Positions 29,316 through 37,599 of a stretch of 64,000 nt of DNA are shown here, one piece after another. Where the stretch lies: the NCBI GenBank assembly GCA_037045145.1, contig JBAOIA010000011.1, forward strand, positions 1,302,001 through 1,366,000, written 5' to 3'. The position numbers and the translations under genes were made by a program. Under the pieces are notes generated by a model. It saw only the letters and a list, made by a program, of their open reading frames with translations, was not told where the DNA came from and made no database searches. Source of the DNA: Bacteroidia bacterium. Lineage in GTDB: Bacteria; Bacteroidota; Bacteroidia; AKYH767-A; OLB10. How positions within the stretch are numbered: the first letter of the stretch is position 1; each line of letters opens with the position of its first letter.

Positions 29316-29517
29316 CTAGTGGTTCTTGTTCTTTTTTGGATGTACGGAAACTTCTATAACCTCGATATATAGCATAAGAAACTAAAATTCCGCCTAACCA
29401 TTTTTGTTGTGGCTGGTCGAGTAAATCAAGTTTATCTGCAAATATCAAAAAAAAACCCATGACTGCATAACCGGCAATCATGAGTAAATTAAAGTATAGA
29501 CCAACTTTGCGGATCAC
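29305..29517 (-). CDS. Small two-helix membrane protein in tonB operon
   Basis: 70 residues with two predicted membrane helices (about 6-24 and 40-54) and a charged C-terminal tail (RTSKKEQEPLDEN). It sits between tonB (12 bp after its stop) and the PstS-like gene (11-nt overlap), so it is surely co-transcribed. No family name is recognised. Its tight packing in the operon is the main support for it being real. Confidence 0.65.
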   Translation of the reverse strand: MIRKVGLYFNLLMIAGYAVMGFFLIFADKLDLLDQPQQKWLGGILVSYAIYRGYRSFRTSKKEQEPLDEN

Positions 29518-29529
29518 ACCGACAAAGAA

Positions 29530-30336
29530 TTATTGCAATTTGAAGTTTACCGGAAGGTTATATTGTACAGCTACACTGCGGCCATTTTGTTTACCGGGTT
29601 TCCAATCAGGCATGGAGCGAACCACACGCAATGCTTCATCGTCCAAACCTGCGCCTTTACCACGTAGAATTTTAGCGTCTTTTACCTTGCCATCTTTATC
29701 AACCACAAATGTAACATACACAATACCCTCAATACCATTCTCACGTGCCATGGCAGGATACTTAATATTGTTTTGCAGGTATTTTATCAGTGCTGCTTCG
29801 CCCCCACCAGGAAACTGAGGCATTTCTTCAACGATGGTGAAAATTTTACCTTCGTTAGGATCAGCCACTACGGGTTCCGGTGGTAGCTCTGTTGCATTAG
29901 GGTCACCTTCCTGGGTTACCACGCCAACATTTGTTTCAGAAAGTTTTTCTTGTGGTGGTGGTTGTTCTTCCTCCACCGGTTTGTCAACAACAACAGGTGG
30001 CGTAAACTTAATTGTTTGAACAACCGGAGGTGGTGGAGGCGGTGGAGGTGGTGGAGGTTCTGCAGGATCAACCGGTGGTGGCTCAGATAATGTAACTTCA
30101 ACTTCCTGTTGTGTTACATTTTCTGTTGCTTTATTACCCATCAGTTCCAGAATTAATGGCAAACTGATAAATACAATTAGTCCTGCTGCTGCAATAATAA
30201 ATGCTATGTTTATTCGCTTGCTATAAAGCTGACGTATTAAATATGCGCCATAGCTTTTGTTTCTTCCGTCAAATACCAACTCATTACGTTTGGCAAATGT
30301 TGGATCATCCCAATTATTAAAAAAACTTGTTGCCAT
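29530..30336 (-). CDS. tonB: Energy transducer TonB
   Basis: 268 residues. N-terminal cytoplasmic stretch (NELVFDGRNKSYGAYLIRQ), one membrane helix at about 42-62, a periplasmic Pro-rich spacer with a run of ten prolines and further Pro/Glu-rich sequence, then a TonB C-terminal domain with YPAMARENGIEGIVYVTFVV and LDDEALRVVRSMPDWKPGK. It couples the inner-membrane proton gradient, via ExbB/ExbD, to outer-membrane TonB-dependent transporters. It follows exbD by 2 bp. Confidence 0.93.
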   Translation of the reverse strand: MATSFFNNWDDPTFAKRNELVFDGRNKSYGAYLIRQLYSKRINIAFIIAAAGLIVFISLPLILELMGNKATENVTQQEVEVTLSEPPPVDPAEPPPPPPPPPPPVVQTIKFTPPVVVDKPVEEEQPPPQEKLSETNVGVVTQEGDPNATELPPEPVVADPNEGKIFTIVEEMPQFPGGGEAALIKYLQNNIKYPAMARENGIEGIVYVTFVVDKDGKVKDAKILRGKGAGLDDEALRVVRSMPDWKPGKQNGRSVAVQYNLPVNFKLQ

Positions 30337-30338
30337 GA

Positions 30339-30950
30339 TCAGTTCATTTTTTGAATTAAATCATATTCATCTTTCATCATATCCACAACGGCATATTTTC
30401 CAACGCTGCTGATGCTTAGCTCGTCAAGTATGTCAATCACATTTCTGTATTTTGCTTTATCATCAGTCTTTATCAAGACCATTAATGCACTTTTTTGTGA
30501 CTTAGCTTCAACTGCAAGACGTTTAAAGGTCGAGTCTGCAATTTGTCGCTTTGCTAATTCATCCTCCAGACGTTTAACTTCTGCATGTGCTGCTGAATTT
30601 TTATCTAACAACACTTTACGGATACCTTTGTCTGAAAAGTCTGTTTTGTTAAGTTGTGTTTCGCCCGGTTTAAATTCTCCAAAGTACCAAAACACTCTGT
30701 CTTTATCACTCAATAATACAGTAATTGCATTGTTCACTTTCGTTGGCTCACCATCTTTTAACGGCATATTTATTTCAACCGTTTTTGGTTTACTGAAAGT
30801 GGTAGTAAGCATGAAAAAGGTGAGTAGCAGAAACGCCAGATCCACCATCGGTGTCATGTCAATATGAGTGGAGGCTTTCTTGGCGCGAACCTTACTATGT
30901 TTCCCGCCTTTCTCTTTACCACCACCTTGGTCGGTATTTACTTCAGCCAT
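30339..30950 (-). CDS. exbD: ExbD/TolR family biopolymer transport protein (second copy)
   Basis: 203 residues. A basic N-terminus leads to STHIDMTPMVDLAFLLLTFF, the conserved ExbD helix whose aspartate takes part in proton flow, then a periplasmic domain. The latter half (VLIKTDDKAKYRNVIDILDEL) is the typical ExbD periplasmic fold. It lies 6 bp after the first exbD and 2 bp before tonB. The two ExbD copies differ in the periplasmic part, so a hetero-oligomer is possible, as in other Bacteroidota. Confidence 0.9.
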   Translation of the reverse strand: MAEVNTDQGGGKEKGGKHSKVRAKKASTHIDMTPMVDLAFLLLTFFMLTTTFSKPKTVEINMPLKDGEPTKVNNAITVLLSDKDRVFWYFGEFKPGETQLNKTDFSDKGIRKVLLDKNSAAHAEVKRLEDELAKRQIADSTFKRLAVEAKSQKSALMVLIKTDDKAKYRNVIDILDELSISSVGKYAVVDMMKDEYDLIQKMN

Positions 30951-30956
30951 TTCTTC

Positions 30957-31604
30957 TTATTCTTGTACTGGTGTTGCTTGTAAATTAGTTATCAAATTAA
31001 AACGGTTGATTTTGTTTTGCTGGAAAATTTCAATCACACGCTTTATGTAAGTGTAATCAACTCTGCCGTCACCTTTAATGGCAAACCGCAATTCATTGCC
31101 TGCTTGTTTACGAGCTTCGTAGGCTTCATCACTTATTGCTGCTGTCCAGCCATAAACTATCCAGTCGGCAAGTTGATTATTGAGAGTATCTATCGGAATA
31201 CCGCCTGTGGCCTTATCCATCTTTTTGCGTTCCGAATCCGGTGCTTCAAGATAGGCTTTGATTTTATCGGCAGGCATTCCAAATGTTGACATCAACGAAA
31301 ATTTCTTCAAATCCTGCTCCGTTAACTGGAATTTATATTTCTCACTGATTCTTGTCATCAGGTTTCTGCGCACATTTTGTCCTTCGATATTAAAAAACAC
31401 ACGGCCAGCTGAATCAATTGTTACCTGCAAAGTGTTTTCAGGTAAAATTTTTGTTGAGACAGATGCCGGAGTGTCAACAATGACCGGTTCATCGGGACGG
31501 AATTTGGTAGTTAACATAAAGAATGTAACCAGCAAAAACGCCAGATCCACCATGGGTGTCATGTCTAACGATGGACTCTTCTTGGGTATTTTAATTTTTG
31601 GCAT
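30957..31604 (-). CDS. exbD: ExbD/TolR family biopolymer transport protein (first copy)
   Basis: 215 residues, with SLDMTPMVDLAFLLVTFFML carrying the conserved aspartate in the single membrane helix, followed by a periplasmic domain ending in a segment like AIKGDGRVDYTYIKRVIEIF. It contains an insert (about 95-160) absent from the second copy. Second gene of the operon, 30 bp after exbB and 6 bp before the second exbD. Works with ExbB to power TonB. Confidence 0.9.
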   Translation of the reverse strand: MPKIKIPKKSPSLDMTPMVDLAFLLVTFFMLTTKFRPDEPVIVDTPASVSTKILPENTLQVTIDSAGRVFFNIEGQNVRRNLMTRISEKYKFQLTEQDLKKFSLMSTFGMPADKIKAYLEAPDSERKKMDKATGGIPIDTLNNQLADWIVYGWTAAISDEAYEARKQAGNELRFAIKGDGRVDYTYIKRVIEIFQQNKINRFNLITNLQATPVQE

Positions 31605-31634
31605 TATCTAATGCTGATAATTAATTACGAGAAT

Positions 31635-32438
31635 TTATTTAGTGTTTGCTGTAAACGATTGAACAATGCTATAGCTGGCTTCATCAATTCCGTAAGTTAA
31701 CGAATCTATTTTATTGGTGAAATAGTTGTACATAATGATTGCTAAAGCCGATGTTCCTACTCCCAGTGCTGTATTAATCAAGGCTTCAGAAATACCGGTA
31801 GCAAGCGCTATGGCATCTGGCGCACCAGCTTGTGCAAGTGCAGCAAACGCCCTGATCATACCGATAACCGTTCCTAACAGTCCCATCAGTGTAGCTACCG
31901 ATGCTACTGTAGAGATGATAACCAGATTTTTTGAAAGCATTGGTAACTCAAGTGTGGTAGCTTCATCCAACTCTTTTTGGATGGCAGCTGTTTTACGCTC
32001 TTTATCTAAAGAACTTTCACCTTGCATTTTGCGATAAGATTCAATACCCGCCTTTACGACATTGGCTATAGAACCTTTTTGTTTGTCACATTCTGTAATG
32101 GCTGTGTTTAAATCACCATTACTAAGCAAACTTCTGATTTTGCCTACGAAAGAATCTACTGATGATTTTCCTTTTGACGCGCCAATAGTTAACATCCGCT
32201 CAATAGAGATAGTGATTACAATTAATAATAAGCTGATAAGAATAGGCACAATTACACCTCCTTTATGAATAATTCCAAGATAATTGTTTGGATGATTATT
32301 CGGGTCGTTTTCCATAAAGTTGGCCGGATTGCCCAGTATAAACATGTAAATACCAATGGCAACTATAATTGCTGCCGGAATTACTATTGCTGCAAAGATG
32401 GATTTGAAACCACCGCCTGAATTGTTTGATGAACTCAT
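31635..32438 (-). CDS. exbB: MotA/TolQ/ExbB proton channel family protein
   Basis: 267 residues, three membrane helices. Signature region SVATLMGLLGTVIGMIRAFA and later ALINTALGVGTSALAIIMYNYF match the channel-forming helices of ExbB/TolQ/MotA. An extra N-terminal helix (about 12-35) is usual in Bacteroidota members. First gene of the TonB operon, so its upstream region 32439-32601 should hold the operon promoter; a TATACTTG box resembling the -7 consensus lies there in minus orientation but its spacing to a -33 box is poor. Confidence 0.9.
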   Translation of the reverse strand: MSSSNNSGGGFKSIFAAIVIPAAIIVAIGIYMFILGNPANFMENDPNNHPNNYLGIIHKGGVIVPILISLLLIVITISIERMLTIGASKGKSSVDSFVGKIRSLLSNGDLNTAITECDKQKGSIANVVKAGIESYRKMQGESSLDKERKTAAIQKELDEATTLELPMLSKNLVIISTVASVATLMGLLGTVIGMIRAFAALAQAGAPDAIALATGISEALINTALGVGTSALAIIMYNYFTNKIDSLTYGIDEASYSIVQSFTANTK

Positions 32439-32601
32439 GTTCGTTTTTAATTTAAGTTTTAAATTTTAAATTGATTATCTATGTTTATTTATTAGTCAAT
32501 ATGGAGGGCAAGTATAATGAAAACTTAACAATTTGCCGCTTTATTTTAGAATTCATGAATTTTGAAGTTGGGAATATTGTTTTTTTGGGAGGTCATAAAA
32601 A

Positions 32602-32784
32602 CTACTTTTCGGGCATAATAATCGCAAGTATGATGTATAACAACACACCTGTTCCAAATCCAAAAACTGCAATAATAAAAAGTAGGCGAATCAATGTGGG
32701 GTCGGCTTCAAAATAATTGGCAATGCCACTGCACACACCAAATATTTTTTTCTCTCCTTTAACTAAGCGTTTTGATTCGTTCAT
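32602..32784 (-). CDS. PspC domain small membrane protein
   Basis: 60 residues that form one whole PspC domain: RLVKGEKKIFGVCSGIANYF, then DPTLIRLLFIIAVFGFGTG and a second helix ending IIMPEK. PspC domains occur in phage-shock membrane stress systems and in many stand-alone small proteins. No pspA or other phage-shock gene is near, so only the domain can be assigned. It is monocistronic and divergent from the LEA-like lipoprotein gene. Confidence 0.85.
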   Translation of the reverse strand: MNESKRLVKGEKKIFGVCSGIANYFEADPTLIRLLFIIAVFGFGTGVLLYIILAIIMPEK

Positions 32785-32935
32785 GCTGTTGGTTCAGACA
32801 GATAATGGTCGTTGTTCTAGCGCTCAAAAATAAATAATTTGTTTAATTTGCAAGTTTATTTTATTTATCTTTATGATTAACACCATATTTTTTTACATTA
32901 ATTTTATGTTTTGGCGTTTATTTTAATATTTCTTT

Positions 32936-33370
32936 ATGAAAGCAATTACTTTTATTTTGGCTGTTGTAATGTTAGCCTCAAGTGGTTGTCTTAACCTCAA
33001 GGTGCCTCAGGTTACCGGTATAAGTAAATTTAGACTAAGTGATATAACTAAAGATACCCGAATACAATTTGATGTAGGCATCCGTAATCCCAATACTTTT
33101 GGAGTAACTTTAAAATCAATGAAAGCAGAATTGTTTCTTGCAGACAGTTCAATAGCAGGAATTGGTATTGACAGAAAAACCAGACTTGCTGCTAATCAGC
33201 ACGTGGATCTTCCTTTTTCAGTTCAACCAAAACTTAATGCATTGCCTCAATTGGGTATATTAGGCATAACACAACTTTTTAAGAAAGACAATAAAAAAGT
33301 CAGCCTACGAGGAGAATTAAAGATCAGAAAGTTTATTTTTACCAAAAAGGTTAAGTTTTCCATTCCATAG
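32936..33370 (+). CDS. LEA type 2/WHy-like lipoprotein
   Basis: 144 residues with a lipoprotein signal peptide (MLASSGCLNL, cysteine at about residue 18). The mature part matches the LEA14/WHy fold: TRIQFDVGIRNPNTFGVTLKSM contains the core IxNPNxFGV pattern. Such domains are small beta-sandwiches of uncertain role in the envelope. It ends 13 bp before mnmH, so it may share its transcript, but no functional link to selenium is apparent. Confidence 0.75.
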   Translation: MKAITFILAVVMLASSGCLNLKVPQVTGISKFRLSDITKDTRIQFDVGIRNPNTFGVTLKSMKAELFLADSSIAGIGIDRKTRLAANQHVDLPFSVQPKLNALPQLGILGITQLFKKDNKKVSLRGELKIRKFIFTKKVKFSIP

Positions 33371-33383
33371 TTTCAGCACGTCC

Positions 33384-34421
33384 TTGATATCGGTAATTCC
33401 AATTGATCAGTTTGTAATTAATCATGCACCACATGAGGTGTTGCTGGATACACGTAGCCCTGCAGAGTACGAACACGCACATTTTCCGGGAGCTGTTTCA
33501 TTTCCATTAATGACCAACGAACAACGTGCTATTATTGGCACTATTTATAAACAAGAAGGTAAAGATGCTGCTGTCTTAAAAGGCTTTGAGTTGATTGGAC
33601 CACACTTTGCTGAATTTGTTCGACAGGCAAACAATATAGCTCCGGACAAGGCGGTTGTATTATATTGCTGGCGCGGAGGACTACGTAGTTCAGTGATGGC
33701 ATGGGTGTTATCCACAGCAGGGTTTAAAGTAACTATTCTTAAAGGCGGTTATAAAGCCTTCCGGCAATGGGTTCTTTCGCAGTTTCAAATTAAAAAACCA
33801 ATGATTGTTGTTGGTGGCAAAACCGGTGCAGGAAAAACAGAAATGTTATATCATTTACAAAGTGAAGGGCAATTTATTATAGACCTTGAAGAGTTAGCTC
33901 ATCATAAAGGATCGGCCTTTGGTTCGTTAGGAATGCCTGCGCAACGATCATCAGAGTATTTTGAAAATCAATTGGCATTGCAGTGGCATCAGGCACCTTT
34001 AAATAAGTTTACATGGATTGAAAATGAAAGTATCAAAATTGGGAAGTGTGCATTGCCAATAAATTTTTTTGATCAAATGCGAGAGGCAGTATGTTTTGAA
34101 ATGGATGTAAGTTTAGATGTCAGAATTGAACGCACACTTGAAAGTTATGGTAAATTTGATGTTGATTTATTAGCAGGCAGTACAATGAAAATAAAAAAGA
34201 GGTTGGGAGGGTTAAGGCTTAAAACAGCATTAGAAGCACTTGAGCAAAAGGATTTGAAATTGTGGTGTAGTGTTGTTATGGAGTATTATGATAAAACCTA
34301 TCAGCATAGTCATAATAAGCGCAAAAAAAATGAGATAATTAAAGTAGATGCAGAGGACTTGAATAAAGTAACCGTTGCTAAAGAAATGATTAAACTATCA
34401 AAACAATTGCGTTATGAATGA
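33384..34421 (+). CDS. mnmH: tRNA 2-selenouridine synthase
   Basis: 345 residues, also called SelU/YbbB. An N-terminal rhodanese domain (LLDTRSPAEYEHAHFPGA) carries the catalytic cysteine in YCWRGGLRSSVMAW, and a P-loop VVGGKTGAGKTE begins the C-terminal NTPase part. It replaces sulfur with selenium (via a geranylated intermediate) at the wobble 2-thiouridine of some tRNAs, using selenophosphate. Start is TTG 33384; no in-frame ATG lies nearby upstream. It overlaps selD by 8 nt, and selD makes its selenium donor. Confidence 0.93.
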   Translation: MISVIPIDQFVINHAPHEVLLDTRSPAEYEHAHFPGAVSFPLMTNEQRAIIGTIYKQEGKDAAVLKGFELIGPHFAEFVRQANNIAPDKAVVLYCWRGGLRSSVMAWVLSTAGFKVTILKGGYKAFRQWVLSQFQIKKPMIVVGGKTGAGKTEMLYHLQSEGQFIIDLEELAHHKGSAFGSLGMPAQRSSEYFENQLALQWHQAPLNKFTWIENESIKIGKCALPINFFDQMREAVCFEMDVSLDVRIERTLESYGKFDVDLLAGSTMKIKKRLGGLRLKTALEALEQKDLKLWCSVVMEYYDKTYQHSHNKRKKNEIIKVDAEDLNKVTVAKEMIKLSKQLRYE

Positions 34422-35448
34422 AACAGTAAAGCTTACACAGTTTAGCCGGCAAGGAGGTTGTGGATGTAAAATAGCGCCTGAAAAGTTGTATGAGATTATT
34501 CATGATAAAGAGTCGGTTGTTTTCAAACAACTGTTAGTTGGTAATGCCGAATCGGACGATGCAGCAGTGCTTGATTTAGGAAATGGCACTTCAGTTATCA
34601 GCACTGTTGATTTTTTTATGCCTATTGTTGATGACCCATTTCTTTTTGGTTCTATTGCCGCAGCCAACGCTATTAGTGATGTTTATGCTATGGGCGGAAC
34701 TCCTGTTATGGCAGTTGCCATTCTTGGTTTTCCGATAAGCAAAATACAATTATCTGTTGCTAAAGAAATTAAAGCAGGTGCCGAAAAAATTTGTCATGAC
34801 TCAGGAATTCCACTTGCAGGAGGACACAGTGTGGATAGCCTTGAGCCTATGTTTGGATTGGCTGTTACCGGCATTATCCCAACTGAAAATGTTAAAAGAA
34901 ATTCAACAGCAAATGAAGGTGATTATTTACTTCTTACCAAACCCTTAGGTGCAGGAATAATAACAGCGGCCTTAAAGCGTGGTGTAATTAAGGAGAAGCA
35001 TCTTGAACAAGCTATGAAACACATGACAACAGTAAATGCTGTAGGAAAAGAATTGGGTAAGTTAAAGTGCGTTAATGCCATGACAGACGTTACAGGATTT
35101 GGACTTGCAGGACATCTTAAAGAGATGTGCACACCAGGTAACTTATCGGTTGAAGTTTATTTTGAAAAATTGCCACTGATGGATGGTGTAAATGACTACA
35201 TATCAAAATTTATTTATCCGGATATGACAACGAAAGTTTATTCGTCTATTGCCACAGTGTGTAATGAACTCAATTCGGAACAACTTTTTATTACCTGTGA
35301 TCCTCAAACCAATGGAGGTTTACTTTTGGCTGTAACTCCCGATGGGCTTAATGAAGTTTTGTCAATATTTGATGCATACCATATTCCATACAATACTCCT
35401 ATAGGGCGATTTACATCACGACAGGAAAAGATGATAAATGTAATATAG
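34414..35448 (+). CDS. selD: Selenide, water dikinase
   Basis: 344 residues. Makes selenophosphate from selenide and ATP. The N-terminal GGCGCK places Cys16, Cys18 and Lys19 where E. coli SelD has Cys17, Cys19 and Lys20; this is the cysteine form, not a selenocysteine form. Other family features are DDAAVLDLGNG, GGHSVDSLEPMFG and TDVTGFGLAGHL, with TCDPQTNGGLL near the C-terminus. It overlaps mnmH by 8 nt. No selA, selB or selC is in the window, consistent with selenium used here for tRNA modification. Confidence 0.95.
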   Translation: MNETVKLTQFSRQGGCGCKIAPEKLYEIIHDKESVVFKQLLVGNAESDDAAVLDLGNGTSVISTVDFFMPIVDDPFLFGSIAAANAISDVYAMGGTPVMAVAILGFPISKIQLSVAKEIKAGAEKICHDSGIPLAGGHSVDSLEPMFGLAVTGIIPTENVKRNSTANEGDYLLLTKPLGAGIITAALKRGVIKEKHLEQAMKHMTTVNAVGKELGKLKCVNAMTDVTGFGLAGHLKEMCTPGNLSVEVYFEKLPLMDGVNDYISKFIYPDMTTKVYSSIATVCNELNSEQLFITCDPQTNGGLLLAVTPDGLNEVLSIFDAYHIPYNTPIGRFTSRQEKMINVI

Positions 35449-35586
35449 AGTGCCGAATATTGTTGATGAGTTTGTAAACGTATTACAATTTTTTTGTTTC
35501 GTTTTTAATGTGTTCAAACTTTGCACAGAACCTAAAACGCTAATTTATATTATATTCGTGGCTGTGATTTTTTAAAGTTTTATATT

Positions 35587-37497
35587 ATGTATCCATATCA
35601 GATTACATCAGCCGAGCAATATGCCCTTGACTATCGCAACAGTATTGAAAATCCATCGCAGTTCTGGGCTGACATTGCACAGCACTTTTCATGGCAAAAA
35701 AAATGGGATAAAGTTTTAGAAGCTGATTTTGATAAAGCAGAAACCAAATGGTTTGCAGGAGCCAAACTCAACATTACGGAAAACTGTCTGGACAGGCATA
35801 TTGAAAAATTAGCTTCGCAACCTGCCATTATCTGGGAACCCAATGACCCTACTGAGCATCATCGTGTATTAACTTACAAAGAGTTGCTTTTTAAGGTAAA
35901 GCAGTTTGCTAATGTTCTTAAAAATAATGGTGTAAAGAAAGGTGACCGTGTTTGTATTTACATGGGTATGATTCCTGAATTGGCTATTGCAGTTTTGGCA
36001 TGTGCCCGCATTGGTGCAATTCATTCTGTGATTTTTGGGGGCTTTTCTGCCCGTTCTATTGCAGATCGTTTACAGGATGCCGATGCGCATTTTATTGTTA
36101 CCTGCGATGGCGCTTTTCGTGGTGCAAAAGATATTCCGTTGAAAGCAATTATTGACGATGCACTTGAAAGTTGTCCGTTTGTACAACGTGTAATTGTGTG
36201 TACACGAACGCATACACCTGTCAGCATGATTAAAGGCAGAGATGTATGGTGGGAAGACGAAATAAAAATTGTTGAAACACAAGGCAACCCTGACTGCATT
36301 GCCGAAGTGATGGATGCTGAAGATGTGTTGTTTATTCTTTACACTTCCGGCTCAACAGGGAAACCTAAAGGGGTAGTACATACAGTAGCGGGATATATGG
36401 TGTGGACAAACTACACTTTTGTTAATGTATTTCAATACAAACCGCAACAAGTTTATTTCTGCACTGCTGACATAGGCTGGATTACAGGACATAGTTATCT
36501 GCTCTATGGTCCTTTAAGCGCAGGTGCAACAACCATGATGTTTGAAGGTATTCCAACATTTCCTGATGCTGGTCGTTTTTGGGATATTACGCAAAAACAT
36601 AAAGTGGAAATTTTATATACGGCACCTACTGCAATCAGAAGTCTAATGGCTTATGGAACATCTTTTCTCGAAGGTAAAGATTTGAGTTCATTAAAAGTGT
36701 TAGGTACTGTAGGTGAACCAATCAATGAAGAAGCATGGTATTGGTACTTTGAGAATGTTGGCAAAAGTAAATGCCCTGTTGTTGATACTTGGTGGCAAAC
36801 AGAAACAGGAGGTATCATGATTTCTAATCTCGCTGGAGTGACACCTCAAAAACCTACTTATGCCACATTGCCTATGCCGGGTGTTCTACCTTGCTTGGTT
36901 GATGAAAACGGTAGTGAACTTAAAGAAAATGGGGTCAGTGGTAATTTATGTATTAAGCAAGCATGGCCCGGAATGATTCGTACAACTTATGGTGATCATG
37001 AACGTTGCCGTCAGACATATTTTTCAACTTATAAGAATATGTACTTTACCGGTGATGGCTGCCTGCGCGATAAAGATGGTAACTATAGAATAACGGGACG
37101 TGTAGATGATGTGCTTAATGTCAGCGGTCACCGTATTGGCACTGCCGAAGTAGAGAATGCAATTAATATGCATCAGGGTGTTGTTGAAAGTGCCGTTGTA
37201 GGTTTTCCACATGACATAAAAGGACAGGGTATTTATGCCTTTGTTATTTTCAATGGAATGCATGTTGACGAAGAGCACACCCGGCAAGATGTAATTCAAA
37301 CAGTTTCAAGAATTATTGGAGCCATTGCCAAACCAGATAAGATTCAATTTGTTTCAGGACTTCCTAAAACCAGAAGTGGAAAGATTATGCGAAGAATTTT
37401 GCGCAAAATTGCAGAAGGAGAAATTAATAATCTTGGCGATACCACAACACTGCTTGATCCGGGAATTGTTGAAGAGATTAAGTCCGGACGAATGTAA
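35587..37497 (+). CDS. acs: Acetate-CoA ligase (acetyl-CoA synthetase)
   Basis: 636 residues, near the usual length. AMP-forming ligase turning acetate, ATP and CoA into acetyl-CoA. Motifs: YTSGSTGKPKG (about 252-262), DTWWQTETGG, TGDGCLRDKDGNYRITGRVDD (A8 core motif), and KTRSGKIMRR, whose lysine is the known site of regulatory acetylation. Adenylation and CoA-binding domains are both complete. Single gene: 138 bp separate it from selD, with TTG at 35521-35523 and a weak TAATTTAT box at 35541-35548. Confidence 0.95.
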   Translation: MYPYQITSAEQYALDYRNSIENPSQFWADIAQHFSWQKKWDKVLEADFDKAETKWFAGAKLNITENCLDRHIEKLASQPAIIWEPNDPTEHHRVLTYKELLFKVKQFANVLKNNGVKKGDRVCIYMGMIPELAIAVLACARIGAIHSVIFGGFSARSIADRLQDADAHFIVTCDGAFRGAKDIPLKAIIDDALESCPFVQRVIVCTRTHTPVSMIKGRDVWWEDEIKIVETQGNPDCIAEVMDAEDVLFILYTSGSTGKPKGVVHTVAGYMVWTNYTFVNVFQYKPQQVYFCTADIGWITGHSYLLYGPLSAGATTMMFEGIPTFPDAGRFWDITQKHKVEILYTAPTAIRSLMAYGTSFLEGKDLSSLKVLGTVGEPINEEAWYWYFENVGKSKCPVVDTWWQTETGGIMISNLAGVTPQKPTYATLPMPGVLPCLVDENGSELKENGVSGNLCIKQAWPGMIRTTYGDHERCRQTYFSTYKNMYFTGDGCLRDKDGNYRITGRVDDVLNVSGHRIGTAEVENAINMHQGVVESAVVGFPHDIKGQGIYAFVIFNGMHVDEEHTRQDVIQTVSRIIGAIAKPDKIQFVSGLPKTRSGKIMRRILRKIAEGEINNLGDTTTLLDPGIVEEIKSGRM

Positions 37498-37599
37498 ACA
37501 GTGCTGGTTGTCAATTAACATTATCTTGTAAATAACATTGCGCGCTGCTTAGGTTTCCCCGAGGGGTGATGCTATAGTTTTGACTCACAAGTTTTAGTT

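Noticed and set aside
30412..31611. Plus-strand ORFs of 117-151 codons across the exbD genes
   Set aside because: Antisense shadows of two well-supported ExbD genes.
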